Source of the DNA: Halovenus halobia
GTDB lineage: Archaea; Halobacteriota; Halobacteria; Halobacteriales; Haloarculaceae
Length of the DNA: 64,000 nucleotides
Direction: 5' to 3'
Assembly (NCBI RefSeq): GCF_051414135.1
Contig: NZ_JBLKOA010000001.1
Coordinates: 806,001-870,000, forward strand
A program made the translations under genes and the position numbers. Shown here piece after piece: positions 16,515 through 25,863 of the stretch. Positions within the stretch are counted from its first letter, which is position 1, and the number at the start of each line of letters is the position of its first letter. The notes beneath the pieces were generated by a model, which had not been told where the DNA came from, made no database searches, and saw only the letters and a program-made list of their open reading frames with translations.

Positions 16515-17648
16515 TTACTCTACAACTAACCGGACAGCGTCGGCCATGGCATTCATTCTGGCTGCCTGTTCGTACGATTCTTCACGAATACCGTTGGTGA
16601 CGTAGGCAAAGCCAACGTTCAGCTCTGGGTCTGCCCAGCCGAAATTACTCCCGAGGCCTGCGTGGCCAAAGGCCGAATCGGTGCTCACAGTGCCGAACAT
16701 ATCGTTTGGGAGGCCACCTACCCAGACACCCAGCCCGTACCGGGCGGGTCGGCTGAGCGTCCCGTCGGACTCCGTCTCGGCGTGGACTTCGGCGGCGTAT
16801 TCGACTGTCTCCTCACTGAGCAGGTCTACGCCGTCGAGTGTGCCGCCGTTGGCGAGACAGGCATAGAAGCGGGCCATGTCACGGGCCGTGCTGACGCCGT
16901 TGGCCGCGGGGATAACCGCGCGCTGGAGTGCGGGGTCGTTGAACTGCGCTGCCGAGTCCGACGCCGGGACACCAAGCCCTTCGCCCGGGTCACGACATCG
17001 GTCGAACTCCTCGAAGCCAGCGAGTGTTGCTACCTCGTCGGGGTCGCCATCTTCGCCAATCCCAATCGACGTGTTGTCCAGTCCCAGCGGTTCGAAGACA
17101 CGCTCTGCGACGACTTCTCGAACAGGGCCACCAGTGACGCGGTTGATCAGTTCGCCGGTCAGCCAGCCGTAGTTGGTTGTGTGGTACGCGGGCTGTTCGC
17201 CCGGCGGGAACACCGGCTCGATGTCTTCCATCGCCGCGACGACAGCGTCCCAGTCTGTCCACTTCTCGGGCTGACCGTCGAGGTCACCGAAGGGGATACC
17301 AGCCGTATGTGAAAGGACCTGCTCGACAGTGATTTCTGCCTTCTGTGTCCCCTCCTCAGCAAACTCCGGCCAGTAGTCGACGAGTCGGTCGTCGTAGGCT
17401 AGCTGTCCCTCTTCGACGAGCTGGTGAACGGCAACCCCAACGTATGGTTTGGTACAGGAGAAGATGACGTGGCGCTGGTCACTCGTTGTCGGCTCGCCGT
17501 CGGGGGCGTTTGTGCCGCCGGAAAAGTCGACAACGAGTTCGCCGTCGACGTAGACAGCTAGCTGTGCGCCGTGGTGCAGTCCAACGTCGATATGCCGGTC
17601 GAACGCGCCGCGCAGTCGCTCGATGTCGCCGTCAGTAATGGATGACAT
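16515..17648 (-). CDS. Serine hydrolase of the beta-lactamase class C / EstB family
   Basis: 377 residues. The SxxK nucleophile motif is S64-C-T-K67; a candidate catalytic Tyr is Y155 in PAYHTTNYGWL; the third motif is HAGLGSNFG. No signal peptide is seen, so it is probably cytoplasmic and an esterase or peptidase rather than a lactamase. Single gene between cspA and the gene at 17688. Confidence 0.88.
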   Translation of the reverse strand: MSSITDGDIERLRGAFDRHIDVGLHHGAQLAVYVDGELVVDFSGGTNAPDGEPTTSDQRHVIFSCTKPYVGVAVHQLVEEGQLAYDDRLVDYWPEFAEEGTQKAEITVEQVLSHTAGIPFGDLDGQPEKWTDWDAVVAAMEDIEPVFPPGEQPAYHTTNYGWLTGELINRVTGGPVREVVAERVFEPLGLDNTSIGIGEDGDPDEVATLAGFEEFDRCRDPGEGLGVPASDSAAQFNDPALQRAVIPAANGVSTARDMARFYACLANGGTLDGVDLLSEETVEYAAEVHAETESDGTLSRPARYGLGVWVGGLPNDMFGTVSTDSAFGHAGLGSNFGWADPELNVGFAYVTNGIREESYEQAARMNAMADAVRLVVE

Positions 17649-17687
17649 ACCCGAACCACCGTCGGCGACAAAATAAAACTACGGGCG

Positions 17688-18155
17688 CTATCGGACAAGA
17701 TTTTCACGGACGGCACGGATTTCCTCGCCAGCCTCAGTTTGGCCGTCGACATCGGCCAGCGTCTCGGCGGCTTCGAGTGTTCGGATGGATTGGTCCAGGA
17801 AGGAGAGTACGTCGCCTGGGTAGGCATACAGCATGTAGTCGTCGCCCATGATGTCGACGATAGCGTCCGGGCCAAGGCCCTGTTCGCGGAGTTCGAGGAG
17901 ATACTTGGTGAATTTCCGTTCCGGGCAGCCACAGTGAGGGTTTGCCTCACAGTCGCAGTCCAGAAAGTCCTCGGCGAAGTCCATAATCCGGTCACGGGTC
18001 GCGTCGTCGAGTTCGGCCAGTCCTGACCCCTGATAGAGAATATCCATCGTCGCGCCGTTGAACGCCCCTTTCGGGAACGATGTCTCCATCTGGGAGACGA
18101 TTTGCTGGTGGTTTTTGAGATAGATTTTGTCGGTGATAGCCACTGTTACTCCCAT
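17688..18155 (-). CDS. Free-standing DUF5814-like protein
   Basis: 155 residues with ITDKIYLKNHQQIVSQ, a cysteine cluster CDCEANPHCGC and LGPDAIVDIMGDDYMLYAYPGDVLSF. As I recall, this resembles a domain fused to DEAD/DEAH helicases in haloarchaea (DUF5814); here it stands alone. The cysteines may bind zinc. A GTG four codons downstream (18143) is an alternative start. Assignment rests on memory of the family. Confidence 0.6.
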   Translation of the reverse strand: MGVTVAITDKIYLKNHQQIVSQMETSFPKGAFNGATMDILYQGSGLAELDDATRDRIMDFAEDFLDCDCEANPHCGCPERKFTKYLLELREQGLGPDAIVDIMGDDYMLYAYPGDVLSFLDQSIRTLEAAETLADVDGQTEAGEEIRAVRENLVR

Positions 18156-18197
18156 ATAGGATGTCAGTTCGCAAAAACGGCGCGGTTCGGTCTCCCG

Positions 18198-18467
18198 CTA
18201 CTCGTCGGGGTTGTACTGTTCGCCCGGTTCAATCGGTGTCTCCGGGTGTACTTTGTACGTCCGAGCTTTCTCATATCGCTTGTACAGATAGATGGCTGGG
18301 AAGGGGAGTAACAGCAGCGTCAGCATGTATGCGCCGTGTGCAAATGTAAACCCGACGAGTGCAGTCGCGAGCAGGATACAGAGATGCCCATAGATCCAGA
18401 GTGGTCTGGTCACTGATTCCCAGTCGCCGAACATGTGTTTCCAGAAAAAATCCTCGATACAATCCAT
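18198..18467 (-). CDS. Small membrane protein
   Basis: 89 residues with two hydrophobic segments (LWIYGHLCILLATALVGFTF and GAYMLTLLLLPFPAIYLY) and a polar tail. An ATTTTATTA box about 27 bases upstream of the ATG supports a leaderless start. Function unknown. Confidence 0.7.
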   Translation of the reverse strand: MDCIEDFFWKHMFGDWESVTRPLWIYGHLCILLATALVGFTFAHGAYMLTLLLLPFPAIYLYKRYEKARTYKVHPETPIEPGEQYNPDE

Positions 18468-18489
18468 TCTCTGGTTTGGCTGTCAATTG

Positions 18490-18508
18490 CCAAACTAATA
18501 AAATTTGG
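18490..18508. promoter_or_regulatory. Inverted repeat around a TATA box
   Basis: CCAAA and TTTGG flank the AT-rich core CTAATAAAA that serves as TATA box for the minus-strand gene at 18467. A symmetrical site over a TATA box suggests binding of a dimeric regulator. Confidence 0.35.
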
Positions 18509-18591
18509 TTAGGCTGGAATCCGCACTGGATACTCACTCCGAATTGTCAGATGCCCCCTGCATACAAACCACCGGGGAGCAAAAGGGGGGT

Positions 18592-19326
18592 ATGGCAATA
18601 CTGGACGGAGAAACGGTAATCGTCACCGGCGCGAGTGCCGGGCTGGGGGAGTCGATGGCAAAACGATTCGCACGAGAGGGCGCAAACGTCGTGTTGACCG
18701 CCCGCGGGGAAGCCGACCTCGAACGCGTCGCCGAGGAAGCGGAGGGGGAGACGCTGGTCGTGCCAGCGGACGTGACCGACGAAGCCGACGTCGAAGCCGT
18801 CGTCGAGGCGACGGTCGAGGAATACGGCGGGATTACGGGCCTCGTCAACAACGCTGGTATTGGGCTGTTGAGTATGTACGGCGAGGGGCAGCCATTACAC
18901 GAAGTCGACACCGAGGACTTCCGCAAGATTGTGGATGTCAACGTGACGGGCGTGTTCCTGTTCTCGAAACACGTCGTTCCCGAACTAATCGACGGCGGCG
19001 AGGGCAACATTATCAATATCTCCTCGGGATTCGGTCGCCGGGCGGCCCCGAATTTCGGCCCCTACGTCGGGACGAAGTGGGCGCTCGAAGGTATGCTCCG
19101 GACGCAGTCGATGGAACTCGAAGAGTACGGCATCAACGTCAACGGCCTCGACCCGGGCGGGCGCGTCAATACTGGCTTCTGGGACCAACTGCCCGAGGAC
19201 GAGCGTGAGGGCATTCTCCAGCCAGACGTGATGGACGACGCTGCTGTGGCGTTGCTTGCACAGGGCCCAGACGGGGTCACTGGTGAGTCGATGGCCGCGA
19301 GCGACTGGGAACAGAAACTGCTCTGA
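18592..19326 (+). CDS. Short-chain dehydrogenase/reductase (SDR)
   Basis: 244 residues from the ATG at 18592. Cofactor motif TGASAGLG (TGxxxGxG), NNAGIG, catalytic Ser in INISSGFG and YxxxK as YVGTK. The Arg in LTARGEADLERV after the second strand hints at NADP preference. Substrate unknown. The upstream in-frame extension is not acidic and is not taken. Confidence 0.9.
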   Translation: MAILDGETVIVTGASAGLGESMAKRFAREGANVVLTARGEADLERVAEEAEGETLVVPADVTDEADVEAVVEATVEEYGGITGLVNNAGIGLLSMYGEGQPLHEVDTEDFRKIVDVNVTGVFLFSKHVVPELIDGGEGNIINISSGFGRRAAPNFGPYVGTKWALEGMLRTQSMELEEYGINVNGLDPGGRVNTGFWDQLPEDEREGILQPDVMDDAAVALLAQGPDGVTGESMAASDWEQKLL

Positions 19327-19444
19327 GCCGTCGGCGCGTGCAGTTCGGTCTCGTATAATTTCTCACTCTACCGGCATGTGTTGCGGTGCTCACAGCTTTT
19401 TTCTGTACGAGCCCAGATTTTCCGCCCATGGTTGGTGATGGTAG

Positions 19445-20044
19445 ATGTCACTAGTTGACGGCGAGCGTCCGGCAAGCCGACGCGAGCGGTACAGTATGAT
19501 GGCAGACGCAGCAAGCAGGCCGTTTGCAGTGGGGGCCATCCTCGTTCCGTTGGTGGCACCAGTGCTTGCGTATCTCACTGGTGACTTTCGAGTCATGTTC
19601 ACCGTCCATCTCTTTCTCGGGGCGTTCTGGTTTGGAACGAGCGTCCTCGGGGCGGTGGTCCTCGGGCCAGTCATGGGAGGACTCTCCGAACAGGCCAACG
19701 CCGAGTTCGCTGAAGGATTTATTCCGAAGATGAGCCTGCTCATGGAACCCGTCTCTCTGGGTGTGGTGGGGTCAGGCCTCGGGCTCGCGGAGATGATGGG
19801 GCTGCTGGCGTCGCCCAGTCCCTCGCTGTGGGCGGCACTGGTGCTCGCTGGTGCCTTACTCGTGCTGGGATTTGGCCCGCTACACTCGTTCACAGTCGAG
19901 ATGTTCGACGAAATCGTCGCCGCAGACACTGACCACGAGCGACTCGCCGCGCTGAACAAAAAGTACGGGATGTTGAGCCTGGTCGAACTCGTACTGATGA
20001 TTGCGATTGTCGCCACGATGGCGGGCATTCGCTGGGGCTATTGA
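19445..20044 (+). CDS. Integral membrane protein
   Basis: 199 residues with about five hydrophobic segments (e.g. FAVGAILVPLVAPVLAYL, MFTVHLFLGAFWFGTSVLG, ALVLAGALLVLGFGPL, LSLVELVLMIAIVATMAG). The HLFLGAFWFG helix recalls DUF2269/CopD-like membrane proteins but the match is loose. A later ATG at 19496 is an equally possible start. Confidence 0.7.
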   Translation: MSLVDGERPASRRERYSMMADAASRPFAVGAILVPLVAPVLAYLTGDFRVMFTVHLFLGAFWFGTSVLGAVVLGPVMGGLSEQANAEFAEGFIPKMSLLMEPVSLGVVGSGLGLAEMMGLLASPSPSLWAALVLAGALLVLGFGPLHSFTVEMFDEIVAADTDHERLAALNKKYGMLSLVELVLMIAIVATMAGIRWGY

Positions 20045-20126
20045 AGCTCCGGCACGCCCATTGTCGGTCGAGAACCGCTGCCCAAGAGATGAAAGGTATT
20101 AGTCCCCCGACCACCGCCACATAGCT

Positions 20127-22733
20127 ATGAAGCAGGCGGCCGGCCCGCCAGCGAAGATGGTCAAGCGGCGGGAGGAGTTGACGCCGATGATGGCCCAGTA
20201 CCTCGAACTCTGCGAACAGTACGACGAGGCGCTGGTGCTCTTCCAGGTTGGCGATTTTTACGAGGCGTTCTGTGAGGCTGCCGAGTTCGTCTCTCGAACC
20301 TGTGAGATTACGCTCACACAGCGCGAGGACTCCACCGGCGAGTACGCGATGGCAGGCATCCCAATTGACAACGCCGAATCCTACATCGACCAGTTGCTCG
20401 ACACTGGCCACCGAATCGCCGTCGCGGACCAGGTGGAAGAACCAGAGGCGACGAGCGGTGTCGTCGACCGCGCCGTGACGCGAATCGTCACGCCGGGAAC
20501 GCTCACAGAAGCAGAACTACTGGACGGCGACCGGAATAACTACCTCGCGGCCGTCGCCGCCGGCGACCGGATTGGCTGTGCAGTACTCGATATTTCGACC
20601 GGTGATTTCTACGCCACGAGCGCGCCCGACCCCGGAACAATTGCCGACGAACTGGGGCGGTTCGGCCCCGCCGAGATTATCGCTGGGCCGGGCGTGCCGG
20701 ACGAACTCGTTTCTGCGTACACGGTGAGTTCGTTCGATAGCGGGGCTTTCGACCCCGAGAAGGCCAGCAAAACGGTCGAGGAGTATTTCGGTCACCCGGA
20801 GCGATTGCTCGCTGCCGAGGCTGAGATTACGGCCTGTGGGGCGGTGCTTTCCTACGCCGAGTACGCCCGCGGTGGGACCGAGAACCGCCTCGATTACCTG
20901 AACCACCTAACTCGCTACGACCCGCGAGAGTACATGCTGCTGGACGCGGTTGCCCTGGAGAGTCTCGAACTGTTCGAGCGGCGGACAGTCCACGGCCACA
21001 GCGGGGCGACGCTTGCAGGTGTGCTGGACGAGACAGCCTCGGCGCTGGGTCGGCGCGAACTGGAGGAGTGGCTCCGCCGGCCGCTGATCGACCCCGACGA
21101 GATGGCGGCCCGCCACGACGCTGTCGAGGAACTCCGTAACTCGGTTCGTACCCGCGAGCAACTGTACGACCACCTGCGCGATGTCTACGACATCGAGCGG
21201 CTGGTCTCTCGTATTGGTCGCGGCCGGGCCAATGCCCGGGACTTGCGCTCACTGCAGTCGACGCTTGCAGTCATTCCAGAGCTCCGGGAGACGCTGGGGT
21301 CGCCCGACGCCGAGGCACTGCGCTCGATTCGTGAGCGACTCGACCCCCTCGAGGATGTTCGGACACTGATCGAAGAGGCGATTCAGGAAGACCCGGACCG
21401 CGAAATCACTGAAGGTGGTATCCTCAAACCCTCCTTTGACGACGAACTGGCGCAGTTGCGTGAGACGGAACGCTCTGGCAAGGCGTGGATTGACGACCTC
21501 GAAGCCAGCGAGCGCGAGCGGACGGGCATCGACTCGCTGAAAGTTGGGCACAACTCGGTGCACGGCTACTACATCGAGGTAACTGACGCGAATTTGGACC
21601 GCGTCCCGGACGATTACGAGCGCCGCCAGACGTTGAAAAACGCCGAGCGGTACTACACGCCAGAACTCAAAGAGCGTGAAGACGAGATTCTCCGCGCTGA
21701 AAGCCGGGCTGACGAGTTGGAGTACGAACTGTTCTGTGACGTCCGCGGGCAAGTGAGTGAGGCGTCGGCCGCGCTGCAGGACCTCGCGGCTGCTATCGCT
21801 GAACTTGACGTGCTCGTCTCGTTCGCTACTGTCGCCGCCGAGTACGGCTACAGCAAGCCTGTCGTTGCCGGGCCAGACGACTCGTCCGTGGAGGGCATCC
21901 ACATCGAGGCAGGCCGCCATCCGGTTGTCGAGCAGACCCAGCCGTCGTTCGTGCCTAACGACACTGCACTTGGCGGTGACGAGCGTGTCGCGGTCATCAC
22001 GGGGCCGAATATGAGCGGCAAGTCGACGTACATGCGACAGGTCGCGCTGATAGTCGTGCTCGCGCAGGCTGGCAGTTTCGTCCCCGCGGAGCAAGCCAGA
22101 ATCGAACTCGTCGACCGAATCTTCACTCGCGTCGGCGCAAGCGACGACATCGCTGGTGGTCGGTCGACGTTCATGGTCGAGATGACCGAACTCGCGGATA
22201 TTCTGGACCACGCCACCGAGCGGTCGCTGGTACTTCTCGACGAGGTTGGCCGGGGAACGAGCACCGTAGACGGCTTCGCTATCGCGCAGGCGGTCACGGA
22301 GTATCTCCACGACGAGGTCGGCGCACTCACGCTCTTTGCCACCCACCACCACGACCTGACCGCGGTGGCGGCCAGCCTCGACCACGCGACCAACCGCTAC
22401 TTCCGGACCGCCCAGACTGACGACGGAGTGAACTTCGAGCACGACCTGACACGCGGGACCGCCGACGCGTCCTACGGCGTCGAAGTCGCGTCGACAGCTG
22501 GAATTGACTCTGCTGTTGTTGAGCGTGCTCGTGAGGTCCTGGCCGACGATGCTGCGAGCAGTCCGAGGACAAGCGGTGACGGCGGACAGCCTCAGAATGA
22601 GCGAGACCAAGCCTCTGCTTCCAGCGACCACGACGACCCGTTCGAGGCAGTCAGGACGGCAGACATCGCGACGATGACGCCACTGGAGGCGATGAATCTA
22701 TTGGCGACACTCCAGCGACGGCTCGAAGAGTGA
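20127..22733 (+). CDS. mutS: DNA mismatch repair protein MutS
   Basis: 868 residues with complete MutS1 architecture. The mismatch-binding motif is FQVGDFYEAF near the N terminus; connector, lever and clamp domains follow; the ATPase begins near residue 626 with Walker A GPNMSGKSTYMRQ, then DDIAGGRSTFMVEM and LVLLDEVGRGTSTVDG. The C-terminal ~60 residues form an acidic linker and short helix (MTPLEAMNLLATLQRRL) as in bacterial MutS. Haloarchaea acquired MutS/MutL from bacteria; mutL is not in this window. Confidence 0.96.
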   Translation: MKQAAGPPAKMVKRREELTPMMAQYLELCEQYDEALVLFQVGDFYEAFCEAAEFVSRTCEITLTQREDSTGEYAMAGIPIDNAESYIDQLLDTGHRIAVADQVEEPEATSGVVDRAVTRIVTPGTLTEAELLDGDRNNYLAAVAAGDRIGCAVLDISTGDFYATSAPDPGTIADELGRFGPAEIIAGPGVPDELVSAYTVSSFDSGAFDPEKASKTVEEYFGHPERLLAAEAEITACGAVLSYAEYARGGTENRLDYLNHLTRYDPREYMLLDAVALESLELFERRTVHGHSGATLAGVLDETASALGRRELEEWLRRPLIDPDEMAARHDAVEELRNSVRTREQLYDHLRDVYDIERLVSRIGRGRANARDLRSLQSTLAVIPELRETLGSPDAEALRSIRERLDPLEDVRTLIEEAIQEDPDREITEGGILKPSFDDELAQLRETERSGKAWIDDLEASERERTGIDSLKVGHNSVHGYYIEVTDANLDRVPDDYERRQTLKNAERYYTPELKEREDEILRAESRADELEYELFCDVRGQVSEASAALQDLAAAIAELDVLVSFATVAAEYGYSKPVVAGPDDSSVEGIHIEAGRHPVVEQTQPSFVPNDTALGGDERVAVITGPNMSGKSTYMRQVALIVVLAQAGSFVPAEQARIELVDRIFTRVGASDDIAGGRSTFMVEMTELADILDHATERSLVLLDEVGRGTSTVDGFAIAQAVTEYLHDEVGALTLFATHHHDLTAVAASLDHATNRYFRTAQTDDGVNFEHDLTRGTADASYGVEVASTAGIDSAVVERAREVLADDAASSPRTSGDGGQPQNERDQASASSDHDDPFEAVRTADIATMTPLEAMNLLATLQRRLEE

Positions 22734-22779
22734 CCGGTCACAACCCCGGGTATTTTGAGGGAGTGCGTCTTCCGTCTCA

Positions 22780-23448
22780 ATGATGGACGACTGGCGTCGG
22801 GTGACTGGGACGCAGTTTCTGCAGGCAATCTGGACGATTCTGGCACTGGCTGTCGGTGCCGCGACACAGCTCCTCCAGCCAGTGGTGGGTGGACTGCTGC
22901 GTGCCGACGTGTTTCTGCTCCTGAGTGGCGGCTGGATTGCTGGGCTGGTATTAATCGCACTTTCGGACCGGCGGAACTGGAACCGGATGGTCGCAGAATC
23001 GTCGTTTCAACCGAATACGGGAACGACGCTTGCTGACCTCGAAACCATCAAAGAGGGCCGGTCAGTGACGGTCCACACGCAAATTCCCAATATCGTCTCA
23101 CAGACACACATGACGATTCGAACTCCTGTCGAGGGGGTCGGTGCCTCCTTTACCGTGCAACTCAAATACGTTGGGTCGGGCGGGACGGAGAAGAGAGTTC
23201 AGACCGGCAACGACGCCCTCGACGAGGCGTTTGTCGTCCGCGGCTCTGCCGATAATGTCAAACAGCTTCTCTCGCCTGAGATACAGGCGACGCTGATGGA
23301 TGTCGACACCGTGGGGACGTTCACGGTCACCGGTAGCAAAGTCGAGTGTGAGATACCGTTCACCCGGCTCGAACCGGCCGAACTTGAGCGACTCGCGACG
23401 ACGACGGTCGAACTGGCCCAGCGCGTCGAGGACCTCGCGGCGGCGTAG
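22780..23448 (+). CDS. Hypothetical protein with N-terminal membrane hairpin
   Basis: 222 residues. Two hydrophobic segments lie within residues 13-62, then a soluble, beta-rich domain (GASFTVQLKYVGSGGTEKRV, VGTFTVTGSKVECEIPF) ending in a helix LERLATTTVELAQRVEDL. A TATTTTG box lies about 28 bases before the start. No family identified; probably membrane-anchored with its main domain cytoplasmic. Confidence 0.7.
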   Translation: MMDDWRRVTGTQFLQAIWTILALAVGAATQLLQPVVGGLLRADVFLLLSGGWIAGLVLIALSDRRNWNRMVAESSFQPNTGTTLADLETIKEGRSVTVHTQIPNIVSQTHMTIRTPVEGVGASFTVQLKYVGSGGTEKRVQTGNDALDEAFVVRGSADNVKQLLSPEIQATLMDVDTVGTFTVTGSKVECEIPFTRLEPAELERLATTTVELAQRVEDLAAA

Positions 23449-23504
23449 CCGAGTCGGTTGCGGAGATGACTACTTATATAATCGCGCCGCGGTAACATCG
23501 GAGT

Positions 23505-24458
23505 ATGAAACTCCGAAACGTTTTGCTCGGCGCGGCGAGTGCTGTTGGTGCGACTGCACTGGCGAACAGGTGGCTGTCGTCGGGTGCAGAGGAGTTCGAG
23601 CCCTATCTCGACGGCGACCAGGGGACCTATCGCTGGCGCGGATTCGGGATTAGTTACACCGAACTCGGTGACCCGACCAACGATGACCTGCTCTTGTTGC
23701 ACGGGACCAACGCAGCAGCGTCGAGCCACGAATACCACACTGTCGTCGACGACCTGGCCGAGGAGTACCACGTCATCGTCCCGGACCTGCCGGGCTACGG
23801 CCACTCTGACCGGCCGCCGCTTCTGTACTCGGCGTCGCTGTACGAAGCGTTCGTGGAGGACATCATCGAGGACCTGACTGACAATCCAATCGTGGTTGCC
23901 TCCTCGTTGACGAACTCGTATGCGGCCGCTGCCGTCCAGAACGTCTCCGTCTCGCGGCTGGTCTGCGTCTGTCCAACTGACACCTCGATGGGAAGTCGGA
24001 AGGTCTGGCTGCGCGCACTCCTGCGCTCGCCAGTGCTCGGAACGGGGCTATACAACCTCATCGTCAGCAAACCGTCGCTACGGTACTTCAACGCCGACCA
24101 CGGCTACTACGACCCGGAGAACATCACCGACGAAATCATCGACTACGAGTGGCTCACCAGCCACCAGCCCGGTGCCCGGTTCGCACCCGCGTCGTTCGTC
24201 AGTGGCTTCCTCAATCCCGAAGGCTCGCTCGAAGAACACCTCTCGAACGTCGACATTCCGATAACGTTCATCTGGGGCCGCAACGCGAGTGTAACGCCAC
24301 TCGAGGAGGGTCGGGAACTCGCCGAACACGTCGACGCAGGACTGGTCGTGTTCGACCAAGCCCAACTGCTGCCCCACGTCGAACATCCTGAGCAGTTCGT
24401 CGACGTGATTCGTGGCGACGTCACGGACGCGACCCAGGAGTGGGCCGAACAGGCCTGA
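23505..24458 (+). CDS. Alpha/beta hydrolase
   Basis: 317 residues. LLLHGTNAAASSHEY is the oxyanion region, PDLPGYGHSDRPP the next conserved loop, and the nucleophile elbow is A132-S-S134-L-T136 instead of GxSxG, which still satisfies small-x-Ser-x-small. The acid lies near IPITFIWGRNASVTPLEEG and the His is H291 in LLPHVEHPEQF. The N terminus has a short alanine-rich hydrophobic stretch. TATATAA lies about 27 bases upstream. Substrate unknown. Confidence 0.87.
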   Translation: MKLRNVLLGAASAVGATALANRWLSSGAEEFEPYLDGDQGTYRWRGFGISYTELGDPTNDDLLLLHGTNAAASSHEYHTVVDDLAEEYHVIVPDLPGYGHSDRPPLLYSASLYEAFVEDIIEDLTDNPIVVASSLTNSYAAAAVQNVSVSRLVCVCPTDTSMGSRKVWLRALLRSPVLGTGLYNLIVSKPSLRYFNADHGYYDPENITDEIIDYEWLTSHQPGARFAPASFVSGFLNPEGSLEEHLSNVDIPITFIWGRNASVTPLEEGRELAEHVDAGLVVFDQAQLLPHVEHPEQFVDVIRGDVTDATQEWAEQA

Positions 24459-24501
24459 GAGCGGCGGTCGGACTTTTGTACACGGCAATCATAGACGGAG
24501 T

Positions 24502-25821
24502 ATGGCTCGCTCTCAGGAGCGCGTGCGGCCGGCCGGTCACTGGGAGCTCGCAGTGCTGATGGCCCTGACCGGGGGTGCAATTCTCGCTTGTTATCTTGCC
24601 GTCGTTGTCGCGCTATACCCACTGGTGGGCGTCGTCTCGCTTCCGCTCTATCTCGGCGTCGCTATCGCAGCCGCGGTGGCAGCCAGTCTCGCGACGACGA
24701 GCTACCAGCTTGCCAGCGTCCGCCGTAATACCCACCAGATCACCCCCGACAGCGACCCGCGCCTGCACGAGACTGTCGAGTCAATGAGCGAGAAACTCGG
24801 AATTGCACCACCGGAGCTGTACCTCGTCGACGCGGATGAGCCAAACGCCCGCGCCATCGGCACGCGCTGGAGCGGGGCCATCGTCTTCAACTCCGGGCTC
24901 TACGAGCGACTCAGCGAGGCAGAACTCGACGCCATCGTCGGCTACGAACTCTCACATCTCTACTACTGCGACTCGCTGGTGACCGTGGCCTCGGCTTACG
25001 TGGAGTGGTTCGTCCGCCGACTCGCGGCCATGGTCGCAGTATTCGTAAATCTGGTTGCCTTCGTGATTATCGCACTCGTAGGAACACTTACTCGGAGCAC
25101 CGAATCCCGAAAGCAGGCCGGACGACGCGCTCGTATCAACAGGCTCGTTGGGCAGGTCTGTGTCGGCGCGGCGGGACTGGTCGTGTTGTTGCCGCGAAAC
25201 GCGCTCTCGCGGTACCGCGAGTTCGTCGCGGACCGGACGGCCGCAGCGTTGTTGGGGGACCCGGAACCGATGGTCGGCGCACTCAAAGCGCTGGACACGC
25301 ACGCTGGGCCAACAGGTCAGGGGGCACTCGACCCGGTGAACGCTGTCGAAACACGACTCCGCGTGCTCTACGCTACTCATCCATCGATTGACCGCCGAAT
25401 CGACGTGCTCCGGAGTGACGGGCACGCAGCGCCCACCCCGACCGACCCCGGCCCTATTCTCGGTACTGGCACCCGGTTCGGACTGACTGTCGCGCCAGCA
25501 CTGGTTGTGGCTGGATACGTGGGGGTGCTCGGCTACGCGATGGAGTGGGTCTCAGTCACCGCAGCCTCGCAACTCCTGTCGGCTGTCATCGCTGTCGGGA
25601 GCGGAGCAGTTATTCTGGTCGCCATCTGTGCGTTCGTCTGGGCGATGGTTTTCGGGGCTGGGGGACAGTTGTCCTACGGACTCCTTACTGTCTGCGGGAC
25701 AGCAGCAGCCGGTACCGCAGCGGTAGCCGGGCAGCCAGTCCTCGTCGTGGTCGCTGCCACGCCAGCCGCTGCTGTCGCCGTGGCGCATCTGCTCAGGGTC
25801 GGCAGCGCACGGGCAGGATGA
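24502..25821 (+). CDS. M48 family peptidase homologue with altered zinc-binding motif
   Basis: 439 residues from the ATG at 24502. Two N-terminal membrane segments, then the HtpX/M48 region (MSEKLGIAPPELYLVD, AIGTRWSGAIVFNSGLYERLSEAELDAIV). The expected HExxH reads Y148-E-L-S-H152, so the first zinc His is Tyr. The third ligand Glu is kept as E240 in YREFVADRTAAALLGDPEPM. Four or more C-terminal membrane segments follow. It may be a non-catalytic or altered membrane protease. Confidence 0.85.
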   Translation: MARSQERVRPAGHWELAVLMALTGGAILACYLAVVVALYPLVGVVSLPLYLGVAIAAAVAASLATTSYQLASVRRNTHQITPDSDPRLHETVESMSEKLGIAPPELYLVDADEPNARAIGTRWSGAIVFNSGLYERLSEAELDAIVGYELSHLYYCDSLVTVASAYVEWFVRRLAAMVAVFVNLVAFVIIALVGTLTRSTESRKQAGRRARINRLVGQVCVGAAGLVVLLPRNALSRYREFVADRTAAALLGDPEPMVGALKALDTHAGPTGQGALDPVNAVETRLRVLYATHPSIDRRIDVLRSDGHAAPTPTDPGPILGTGTRFGLTVAPALVVAGYVGVLGYAMEWVSVTAASQLLSAVIAVGSGAVILVAICAFVWAMVFGAGGQLSYGLLTVCGTAAAGTAAVAGQPVLVVVAATPAAAVAVAHLLRVGSARAG

Positions 25822-25863
25822 GTGGAGCGTAATTTTATGAGACTGCCAGCCGACCATCAGCCC

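Noticed and set aside
21249..22631. 460-codon open frame antisense to mutS
   Set aside because: Lies entirely within mutS, with no motif or promoter.
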